In this document: positions 47,555 through 53,926 of the stretch, one piece after another
Position numbering within the stretch: the first letter of the stretch is position 1
Layout: each line of letters opens with the position of its first letter
Assembly (NCBI GenBank): GCA_023666265.1
Contig: JAMPCH010000013.1
Span: forward strand, 1 to 53,926
Direction of reading: 5' to 3'
DNA length: 53,926 nt
Origin: Roseburia sp.
GTDB lineage: Bacteria; Bacillota; Clostridia; Oscillospirales; Ruminococcaceae
Translations under genes and position numbers: made by a program
Notes under the pieces: model-generated
Told to the model about the DNA's origin: nothing
Databases searched by the model: none
The model's input: the letters and a program-made list of their open reading frames with translations, nothing else

Positions 47555-48631
47555 TTAAATCAGATAGGATAAGATCGCGATATTCGCCGCCGCCTCGATA
47601 CAGGGTACCGCGCGGGGAACGATACACGCGTCATGCCGTCCCTTGATCTCGAGGACGGTTTTTTCTTTTTTGATGTAATCGACCGTATTCTGTGGACGCG
47701 CGATCGAGGGGGTCGGCTTGATCACGGCGGTAAAGAGGATGGGCATACCGTTCGTGATCCCGCCGAGGATCCCGCCGTTATGATTTGTCTCGGTACGGAT
47801 CTCGCTCCCGTCGGTCGTAAAGACGTCGTTCGCCTTTGAGCCGTTCATTTCGGCGAACGTAAAGCCCGCGCCGAATTCCAGTCCTTTTACGGCGGGGATC
47901 CCAAAGACCGTGTGGGCGATCCGATTTTCGATCCCGTCAAAGATCGGGTCGCCGATCCCCGCCCTTACGCCGACGACCGCACATTCGATCCGACCGCCGA
48001 CCGAGTCGAGCCGACCGCTCGCCTCGCGGACGAGCGCTTTCATACTCTCCTCCCGCTCGGGGTTTAAGAGCGGGAAATCCGCCGCTTTTACCCGTTCGAG
48101 CGTTTCGCGTGTGACCGAAACGCCGTCAAAGCGGTCGTCCTCAATCCCGCCGATGCTGAGGATATGCGCGCCGGAGGCGATCCCGCGCCGTTCGAGGATC
48201 TGTTCGCATACCGCGCCCGCGAAAACGAGCGGCGCGGTCAGCCTCCCCGAGAAATGTCCGCCGCCGCGCGGATCGTTCGCGCCCCGATAGCGTATCGCCC
48301 CGGTATAATCGGCGTGACCGGGTCGCGCGACGGTCGCGAGATTTTGATAATCGGCGGAATGTTGATCGGTGTTTCGGATCACGGCGCAAAGCGGCGTACC
48401 CGTTGTTTTCCCGTTATAATAGCCGGAGAGGATCTCGGGGAGGTCTTTTTCGTTCCTTCGGGTACTGATCCCGTCCTTTTTCGGCGCGCGCCGCGCCATA
48501 AAGCGAAGGACGCGCTCAAGGTCGATCTCCTCCCCCGAGGGGAGACCGTCGAGGACGACCCCGATCCCCGCGCCGTGGGATTCGCCGAAGATCGAGACGG
48601 AGAGACGGTCAAAGCGTAATTCAGACGACAT
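47555..48631 (-). CDS. aroC: Chorismate synthase
   Basis: 358 residues. The family blocks are present: FGESHGAGIGVVLDGLPSGEEID, RRAPKKDGISTRRNEKD, RPGHADYTGAIRYRGANDPRGGGHFSGRLTAPLVFAGA and the flavin-binding NHNGGILGGITNGMPI. It converts EPSP to chorismate with reduced FMN. It overlaps aroA by 11 nt and has GGGGGGAAG just before its ATG, so the two are translationally coupled. DUF4364 follows. Confidence 0.96.
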   Translation of the reverse strand: MSSELRFDRLSVSIFGESHGAGIGVVLDGLPSGEEIDLERVLRFMARRAPKKDGISTRRNEKDLPEILSGYYNGKTTGTPLCAVIRNTDQHSADYQNLATVARPGHADYTGAIRYRGANDPRGGGHFSGRLTAPLVFAGAVCEQILERRGIASGAHILSIGGIEDDRFDGVSVTRETLERVKAADFPLLNPEREESMKALVREASGRLDSVGGRIECAVVGVRAGIGDPIFDGIENRIAHTVFGIPAVKGLEFGAGFTFAEMNGSKANDVFTTDGSEIRTETNHNGGILGGITNGMPILFTAVIKPTPSIARPQNTVDYIKKEKTVLEIKGRHDACIVPRAVPCIEAAANIAILSYLI

Positions 48632-49838
48632 GGATCTTCCCCCCCAGTCCTTTTAGATCGGCGAAAAAGCTCGGGTATGATTTCGATACACATTCCGCGT
48701 CGCGAAGGATCACGGGATCGGTACACCGCTGGGAGGCGGCGGCGATCGCGAGCGACATCGGGATACGATGATCGTTATGAGAGTCGCATACGCCGCCATG
48801 GAGCGCTTCGACGCCCTCGATCGTTAGCTCGTCGCTTTTCGCCGTAATTTTCGCGCCGAGGCGGTTCAGCTCATCGGAGATCGCCGCCAGCCGATCACAT
48901 TCCTTGATCCTGAGCCGTCCGCAACCCGTGATCCGCGAAGTCCCCTTCGCGAAACAGGCGAGTACCGTTAAGATCGGTACGAGATCGGGCGTCTGGCTCG
49001 CGTCGTATTGAAACGCTTCCTCTTTTTCGGCGAAGTCCTTCGCGATCCGAAGGATCGCGCGGTCGCCCTGCTTCGTCTCGGGGGCGACCCCCTCGAGCTT
49101 TAGGTTCGCGCCGAGCGCGTTCGCGACGGAGAAAAAAGCCGCCTGTGACAGATCGGCTTCGATCGTGTGATTCGCCGCGCGGTAGCGCTGACCCTCGGGG
49201 ATCGTATATTCGTTCCCGTTCTCGAGGACGCTCACCCCAAAACGGCGCATCACGTCGATCGTGAGGTCGATATAGGGCTTAGACTCGATCGGCGGCTTTA
49301 CCCTTATCACGCTTTTTTCGCCGGTGAGCGGGAGCGCGAGGAGAAGCCCCGTAATAAACTGGGAGGAGATATTCCCGTCGAGCTCGTATTCTCCGCCGCT
49401 GAGCTTCCCCTCGATCCGATACGGCATTTTATTTTGCGCGAACCGAACGCCGTGGCGCTCAAATTCGGAAAAATAGGGCGTGATCGGGCGCTCGGGGAGC
49501 TTCGCCCGCCCGTCGAAGCTCGCGCTCGTCCCGAGCGCGGCGGCGATCGGGAGGAGAAAGCGAAGCGTCGAGCCGCTCTCGCGGCAGTCGATTTCCGCTT
49601 TTTCGGCGGGGTCGCCGATCCCGCGAACCGTTACCGTCCCGTTCTCCTTTCGGATCGCCGCGCCGAGGGCGGAGAGCGCCTCGATCGTCGCCTCCGTATC
49701 CTCACAGCTCAATAGATTTTCGATCCTGCTCTCTCCGCCCACGAGCGCCGCGCAGATCAAGGCGCGGTGCGAAATGCTCTTTGAGGGCGGGACGCGGATC
49801 GTCCCGACGAGGCGGGACGGCTCGATTTGTATATCCAT
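48621..49838 (-). CDS. aroA: 3-phosphoshikimate 1-carboxyvinyltransferase (EPSP synthase)
   Basis: 405 residues from ATG at 49838, the start that gives MDIQIEPSRLVGTIRVPPSKSISHRALICAAL as in homologues; an ATG four codons earlier (49850) is also possible. AGAGGAAAGGA lies just upstream. Further motifs are RESGSTLRFLLPIAA, ISSQFITGLLLALP, DASQTPDLVPILTVLA, IKECDRLAAISDELNRLGA and DHRIPMSLAIAA. It joins shikimate 3-phosphate and phosphoenolpyruvate. It heads an aroA-aroC unit. Two hairpins lie in the 125-bp gap before it. Confidence 0.96.
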   Translation of the reverse strand: MDIQIEPSRLVGTIRVPPSKSISHRALICAALVGGESRIENLLSCEDTEATIEALSALGAAIRKENGTVTVRGIGDPAEKAEIDCRESGSTLRFLLPIAAALGTSASFDGRAKLPERPITPYFSEFERHGVRFAQNKMPYRIEGKLSGGEYELDGNISSQFITGLLLALPLTGEKSVIRVKPPIESKPYIDLTIDVMRRFGVSVLENGNEYTIPEGQRYRAANHTIEADLSQAAFFSVANALGANLKLEGVAPETKQGDRAILRIAKDFAEKEEAFQYDASQTPDLVPILTVLACFAKGTSRITGCGRLRIKECDRLAAISDELNRLGAKITAKSDELTIEGVEALHGGVCDSHNDHRIPMSLAIAAASQRCTDPVILRDAECVSKSYPSFFADLKGLGGKIHVV

Positions 49839-49868
49839 TATTATAATCATTCCTTTCCTCTGGAGGCA

Positions 49869-49943
49869 GTTTGTGCCGAGAAGTGTAGCTTTGCTACGCC
49901 GAGGCACAAACAACGGGTTTGAAAAATCTTCGATTTTTCAAAC
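49869..49943 (-). promoter_or_regulatory. Two strong stem-loops between the radical SAM gene and aroA
   Basis: Stem 1: GTTTGTGCC (49869-49877) with GGCACAAAC (49903-49911) encloses a second hairpin GTAGC-TTT-GCTAC. Stem 2: GTTTGAAAAATC-TTC-GATTTTTCAAAC (49917-49943), 12 perfect pairs. On the minus strand neither has a U-run behind it. They may terminate the radical SAM transcript or regulate aroA translation. Confidence 0.55.
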
Positions 49944-49962
49944 TTGATCCTTTCGTATCGCT

Positions 49963-51480
49963 TTATTTTACTTCCTTCATGGTCTTGTTCTTTAAAAAGA
50001 TAAAGAGCTTCGGCGAGACCTTTTTGAGCGTCCGCTTCACGAAAATGAAGGAGTCCTCTTTAAACTTCGCCGTTTTATAAAGGAACTTTCGCGGATAGTT
50101 TTTCGCCGTGATCTTTTTATCGAGCTTTTCTTCGGCGATCTTCGCCTGTTCCTCGGGAAGCTCATAGATCGCCTTATATTTCTTGACGAGCTTATTAAAG
50201 TTATACGCCATATATAAAATGTCGTATTTCGGATACTGGGGCATACGGAGCTGTACGGGGTCGTTCGGGTCGACCGACGGGTCGATAAACCCCCCCTCTC
50301 GCGCCGTCCGCTCGAGGATCGTCATCGGATAGGGATAAAAAATATTCGGGATGACCTTATCGACGTCGAGCTTTGCGTTGAGCTTTACCGTTTCGAGCGA
50401 GAGCTCGAGCGTTTCATAGGGAAGCCCGACGATGTTATAGGTGAGCGCCGTGATCTTATACTTACGGAACCATTTTGAGACTTGGATCATATGATCGTTT
50501 TTCATATTCCGATGGAGATACTTTCGCCGAAACTCCTCATTCCCGTTTTCGAGACCGATGTCTATCATATAACAGCCGCCTTCCTTTAACATGCGGATCA
50601 TATCCTCGTCGAGAATATCAAAGCGGAGGTTACAGTTAAAGGGGAGGTGGATCTTTTCGATATACATCGGCATAAACTCGTAGAACCAGTCCTTATACAT
50701 ATTAAAGATCGCGTCGCGAAACTCGATATACTTAATAAAGGGATATTTTGAGAGTAAGAGTTCGAGAAGCTCGATCGCCTTTTTGGGGCTTCTAAAGCGG
50801 CAGTATTTCTGCTTATTCGGATAAATGTTGCGAAACTGGGAATTACCGCAGTAGGTACAGCTAAAGAGACAGCCGCGCGAGAGCATGACCATCGCCGTAA
50901 AATTTTTTGAGCGGTCGAGGTTCGCGTAGTCAAAAAGATCAAAGTCGGGGAAGGGGAGCGTATCGAGATCCTCGATAAGGGGGCGGATCGGGTTTTTTAC
51001 GATCTCGCCGTTCTCGAGCTTAAAATAAATGCTCTCGATGTCGGTGCGCGGCTTCCCGTCGCGGAAGGAATCCATCAGCTCGAGGAGCGGGTATTCGCCC
51101 TCGCCGACCGTGACCGCGTCGACGCCGCGAATTTTGATACATTCGTCGGGGACGAGGATCGCGTGATAGCCGCCGATCGTGACATAGATCTCGGGGAGGT
51201 TGTCCGCGAGCCAGCCGCACATCTCGGTAATAAAGGGGATCGCGGTCGTCCGCGCGGTGAAACCGATCACGTCGGGGTGAAAGCTTTTGACCTTTTCGAG
51301 AAATTCGTTCTTTTCGGGCATATAAAGAAGGTGATAGAGCTGTACGTTATGTCCGCCCTGTTTTAAAACGGCGGAGATCGAGGCGAGACCCTCGCTGTAA
51401 TTTCCGAGCTTGTTGCGGTTAAACATTTCCTCTTCCAAAAAATCGGGGTAGATCAAAAGCATTGTTTTTTGTTCTGCCAT
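49963..51480 (-). CDS. B12-binding domain radical SAM protein
   Basis: 505 residues from ATG at 51480 (AAAGGAAG upstream). The N-terminal B12-binding-like Rossmann domain (about 6-130; LASISAVLKQGGHNVQLY, DVIGFTARTTAIPF, YVTIGGYHAILVPDE) lacks the DxHxxG lower-axial-ligand motif. The radical SAM domain begins near 195 with the cluster-binding Cys204, Cys208 and Cys211 (SRGCLFSCTYCGN). The next blocks are EFRDAIFNMYKDW, IDIGLENGNEEFRR and YNIVGLPYETLELSLETVK. A lysine-rich C-terminal tail follows. Such enzymes perform methylations or ring rearrangements; the substrate is unknown. Confidence 0.9.
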   Translation of the reverse strand: MAEQKTMLLIYPDFLEEEMFNRNKLGNYSEGLASISAVLKQGGHNVQLYHLLYMPEKNEFLEKVKSFHPDVIGFTARTTAIPFITEMCGWLADNLPEIYVTIGGYHAILVPDECIKIRGVDAVTVGEGEYPLLELMDSFRDGKPRTDIESIYFKLENGEIVKNPIRPLIEDLDTLPFPDFDLFDYANLDRSKNFTAMVMLSRGCLFSCTYCGNSQFRNIYPNKQKYCRFRSPKKAIELLELLLSKYPFIKYIEFRDAIFNMYKDWFYEFMPMYIEKIHLPFNCNLRFDILDEDMIRMLKEGGCYMIDIGLENGNEEFRRKYLHRNMKNDHMIQVSKWFRKYKITALTYNIVGLPYETLELSLETVKLNAKLDVDKVIPNIFYPYPMTILERTAREGGFIDPSVDPNDPVQLRMPQYPKYDILYMAYNFNKLVKKYKAIYELPEEQAKIAEEKLDKKITAKNYPRKFLYKTAKFKEDSFIFVKRTLKKVSPKLFIFLKNKTMKEVK

Positions 51481-51565
51481 TTGAGACTTCCTTTCGTGAT
51501 CGTTTTTTTCCTTTAGGGAAGGAGTGCGCGTCGCACGGTCAAGCGCGAATGGTACGCATACTTCT

Positions 51566-51594
51566 ATTTTACCGCAGAATGAGAAATATGTCAA
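51566..51594 (-). promoter_or_regulatory. Promoter of the radical SAM gene
   Basis: On the minus strand TTGACA (51589-51594), a 17-bp spacer and TAAAAT (51566-51571). Confidence 0.85.
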
Positions 51595-51652
51595 TAGGAA
51601 AAAAGGAAGAAAAAGGCGAAATTCGATACGTCTTTTTTAGAAATCGGAACGT

Positions 51653-51681
51653 TTGACAATCCGCGTAAAAAATGGTAAAAT
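51653..51681 (+). promoter_or_regulatory. Promoter of the acetyltransferase gene
   Basis: TTGACA (51653-51658), 17 bp, TAAAAT (51676-51681); 27 bp before the start codon. Confidence 0.87.
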
Positions 51682-51708
51682 GACAGTAAGACGAAAGGAG
51701 TAGCTTTT

Positions 51709-52332
51709 ATGAGTATGAAGGACAGAATACACACGGGCGAGCTTTATCTTCCCGACGACGAGGAGATCTTTTCCGAACAGGTACGGCGGCTTGATCGGCT
51801 TTATGACTTTAACCGGACGCGCCCCACGGAGCTCGAAAAAAGAAGCGCGATGTTAAAGGAGATGTTCGCCGAGATCGGCGAGGGCTGTTATATCGAGCCG
51901 CCCCTTTACGCGAACTTCGGCGGGAAGTATGTCCATTTCGGGGCGCGTATTTACGCGAATTTTAATCTGACGCTCGTCGACGACACTCATATTTACGTCG
52001 GCGACTATACCATGATCGGTCCGAACGTCACGATCGCGACGGCGGGTCACCCGATCCTTCCCGAGCTTCGCGAGAAGAATTATCAATATAATATGCCCGT
52101 TCGGATCGGGGAAAGCTGTTGGATCGGCGCGGGCGCGGTGATCCTCCCGGGGGTCACGATCGGCGACGAAACGGTCGTCGGCGCGGGGAGCGTCGTAACG
52201 AAGGATCTCCCGTCCGGCGTGGTCGCGGTCGGTAACCCTTGTCGCGTCCTACGGGAGGTCGGCGAGCGCGACCTTGAATATTACTTTAAAGACAGGAAGA
52301 TCGATCGACGGGCGATCGAACAAGATCGCTGA
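51709..52332 (+). CDS. Maltose/galactoside-type O-acetyltransferase
   Basis: 207 residues. The maltose acetyltransferase N-terminal helices (MKDRIHTGELYLPDDEEIFSEQVRRLDRLYDFN) are followed by a left-handed beta-helix of hexapeptide repeats. The family motifs are YTMIGPNVTIATAGHPILPELRE with the catalytic His and WIGAGAVILPGVTIGDETVVGAGSVVTKDLP. It transfers acetyl from acetyl-CoA to a sugar hydroxyl; the acceptor cannot be told. AAAGGAG precedes the ATG. It is monocistronic, divergent from the radical SAM gene. Confidence 0.94.
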   Translation: MSMKDRIHTGELYLPDDEEIFSEQVRRLDRLYDFNRTRPTELEKRSAMLKEMFAEIGEGCYIEPPLYANFGGKYVHFGARIYANFNLTLVDDTHIYVGDYTMIGPNVTIATAGHPILPELREKNYQYNMPVRIGESCWIGAGAVILPGVTIGDETVVGAGSVVTKDLPSGVVAVGNPCRVLREVGERDLEYYFKDRKIDRRAIEQDR

Positions 52333-52368
52333 GCAGAACTCCTGCCCAAAAAATAAAACAAAAACACA

Positions 52369-52408
52369 ACGACCGCCCGCGCGAAAAAGCGTAAGCAGTC
52401 GTTTTTTT
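52369..52408. terminator. Bidirectional terminator
   Basis: A stem ACGACCGC (52369-52376) with GCAGTCGT (52395-52402, one mismatch) and an inner GCGC/GCGT pair. A T-run follows on the right and an A-rich stretch lies on the left; it serves both convergent genes. Confidence 0.75.
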
Positions 52409-52424
52409 GTTTTTTGGGGAAAAC

Positions 52425-53711
52425 TCAATCCGGCTCGCGCCAGCGGTACTTCCTTAAGATCAGCCCAAAGATCAAGCAGACGAACACGCCCGCGAAGCCG
52501 CAGACGAAGAACAGGAACGCCACGCCCGAACCCTTCCCCTCGCCGAAAAGGGCGATGAGGGGACTTCCCGGCGAACAAGCCGCCATCAGCGGCTCAAACA
52601 CGAGATCCACCAACGCGCCGCCGAGGAGACCCCCGACGGGGATCGTAAAAAACTGGAGCGTGTTCCGACAGGAGAACACCCGCCCTTGGATCTCGGGCGG
52701 GATCTCGGTACGAAAGATCACGTCCATATTCGCGTTCATCATCGGGATCACGATCCAGCCGAGTACCGCGCCGATACACCACGCGATCGGCGAATCAAAC
52801 AGCGCGAGGATAAAATTCTCGGTACTCATCGAGATCAGGAGCGTGAGACAGATTACCCGAACGCGATTTTTCGGCTTCGGAAGGAGCATAACGAGGACGC
52901 TCCCGCCGAGGCTCGCCAGCCCGACGCAGGTATTCACGATCCCGAGCGCCGTTTCGCCGCCGGTCGGCTTTGAGAGGATCATCGCGGGGAGCGCCGCGTC
53001 ATAGATCGAGGCGACGAGATTGATCGCGGCGAGGAAGAGGATCAGCGTTAGGATCAGCGGGTTTCGCTTTAGCCACCCCAGCCCCTCCTTTACCGAGCGA
53101 AGGAGGCTCTCCTTCGGCTTTTCCTCGGCGGGCGGCTCGGGGATATGAATGAAGAAAAGAAGCGTCACGAACGCCGCCGCGAAGGTCAAGAGGTCGAACG
53201 CGATCACCGTTTCGAGTCCCGCGAGCGAAAAGAGGGCGGTCGCGAAGATCGGGGTCAAGATCGAGTTCAGCGACTGTGAGAGCGAGCGAAGCCCCGATGT
53301 CTTTTGATAATATTCCTTCGGAATAAGGAGCGTCGCCGCGACCTCGCCCGCCGGTTGTTGTACCGTGTTCATAAGACCGTTCAGCGCGTTCAGAATGTAG
53401 AGGTAGATCGCGCCGAGGCTATCGAGCCGAAAGAGCAGGAAGATCGTCACCGTACAAACCGCCGCGACCGAGTCACAGACTAGCATCGTCCGCTTTTTGT
53501 TCCAGCGATCGCTCAGCGCCCCCGCGAAGATACTCACGATCACATAGGGCGCGTAAAAGCAGACGGATAAAAGCGCCGTCTGGAGCGCCGAACCGCTCTC
53601 GAGATAGAGCCATAAGACGAGCGCATAGCCGGTCATGCCGCTCCCGAGCGTAGAGAGGGACTGCGTCCCCCAAAGTAAGAGATAAGACCGAAGTCCGTTT
53701 TGTTTTTTCAT
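52425..53711 (-). CDS. MFS transporter of the drug/macrolide exporter type
   Basis: 428 residues and about twelve membrane helices. The loop between helices 2 and 3 reads GALSDRWNKKRTML, the motif A of MFS exporters, and QQPAGEVAATLLIPKEYYQKTSGLRSLSQSL is typical of the MFS_3/enterobactin- or macrolide-efflux branch. AAAGGAG lies before the ATG. The substrate is unknown. Upstream an imperfect inverted repeat (TTTGAA...TTCAAA near 53729) could be an operator. Confidence 0.88.
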   Translation of the reverse strand: MKKQNGLRSYLLLWGTQSLSTLGSGMTGYALVLWLYLESGSALQTALLSVCFYAPYVIVSIFAGALSDRWNKKRTMLVCDSVAAVCTVTIFLLFRLDSLGAIYLYILNALNGLMNTVQQPAGEVAATLLIPKEYYQKTSGLRSLSQSLNSILTPIFATALFSLAGLETVIAFDLLTFAAAFVTLLFFIHIPEPPAEEKPKESLLRSVKEGLGWLKRNPLILTLILFLAAINLVASIYDAALPAMILSKPTGGETALGIVNTCVGLASLGGSVLVMLLPKPKNRVRVICLTLLISMSTENFILALFDSPIAWCIGAVLGWIVIPMMNANMDVIFRTEIPPEIQGRVFSCRNTLQFFTIPVGGLLGGALVDLVFEPLMAACSPGSPLIALFGEGKGSGVAFLFFVCGFAGVFVCLIFGLILRKYRWREPD

Positions 53712-53794
53712 TTTTGACTTTACTCCTTTGAAATAAGATTCTATTCAAATAAAAGCAAAGTCCGAGGACATGAAAGGCTACCGCCTTCCGATCC

Positions 53795-53826
53795 CTCCAT
53801 GCGGCGTCCTCAAACCCTGCATGGAG
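53795..53826 (-). other. Stem-loop in the region upstream of the MFS gene
   Basis: CTCCATGC (53795-53802) and GCATGGAG (53819-53826) are perfect complements with a 16-nt loop. The 160-bp region between the MFS gene and the family A element shows no gene and no convincing promoter. Confidence 0.4.
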
Positions 53827-53873
53827 CGTAAACAGCGCATAAGATCATCGAGTATCCCTCCCTTGGTTTTTTA

Positions 53874-53926
53874 TAGGCTACACCGCACAATTATTGTCGT
53901 TCGAGTGGCAGTCAGATTTTTCGTCA
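53874..53926 (-). mobile_element. MITE-like element family A, copy 3 (cut by the window end)
   Basis: The first 53 bases (TAGGCTACACCGCACAATTA, then TTGTCGTTCGAGTGGCAGTC) are the exact inverse of the right end of copy 2 at 38115-38167, so the element lies in the opposite direction. The other end is outside the window. Confidence 0.78.

Overview
The window looks like a piece of chromosome from an anaerobic, spore-forming, cellulose-degrading Clostridia member, most like an uncultured Oscillospirales-type gut bacterium. The evidence is three spoVA genes plus a YlmC/YmxH-type sporulation gene, an FprA flavodiiron protein for oxygen or NO defence, secreted GH5 and GH9 cellulases (the GH9 carries two CBM3-type modules), B12-dependent methionine synthesis, GC-rich codons and classical sigma-A promoters with 17-bp spacers. 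Taxonomy is inference from gene content only.

Layout. 1-8 kb: tail of a Pro/Ala/Lys/Thr-rich protein, a YgjP-type metallopeptidase, YitT membrane protein, RsmE, a small acidic membrane protein, a GH5 endoglucanase, a YlmC-type gene, rpsB-tsf and a CpsB-type PHP phosphatase. 8-17 kb: a 1645-residue alpha-2-macroglobulin lipoprotein without a thioester, a 44-residue gene, FprA, and a VWA/thrombospondin-type-3 surface protein. 17-24 kb: spoVAC-spoVAD-spoVAE with a short transposable-like element between D and E, an Eco47II/Sau96I-type restriction-modification pair, aquaporin, and a VWA lipoprotein. 24-34 kb: GH9 cellulase overlapping metF, followed by a MetH activation-domain gene, small genes, a flavodoxin remnant, a MetH without its own activation domain, and a HAD phosphatase fused to a nuclease-like domain.

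34-41 kb: LytTR regulator with a DUF3021-like partner and an ABC exporter; a GGDEF cyclase; a SirTM sirtuin and zinc macrodomain pair (reversible protein ADP-ribosylation); a degenerate MBL-fold protein divergent from an HxlR regulator. 41-54 kb: two propeller lipoproteins, the second with a solute-binding-protein half; an ECF sigma factor with a very long C-terminal extension; aroA-aroC-DUF4364; a B12-binding radical SAM protein; an acetyltransferase; an MFS exporter.

The least expected layer is non-coding. Three families of short, transposase-less inverted-repeat elements are present: family A (3 copies), family B (3 copies) and family C (2 copies, both nested at the same place inside family B). 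The two B+C composites bracket the extended sigma factor gene. A copy of B lies in the leader of the GH9 cellulase, a copy of A splits the spoVA operon, and a B end supplies the stop codon of the DUF4364 gene. A short GGAAGG-GTGCG motif recurs in many intergenic stretches. The main protein-level novelties are the HAD/PD-(D/E)XK-like fusion and the extended sigma factor. No rRNA, tRNA, CRISPR array, transposase or prophage was seen.
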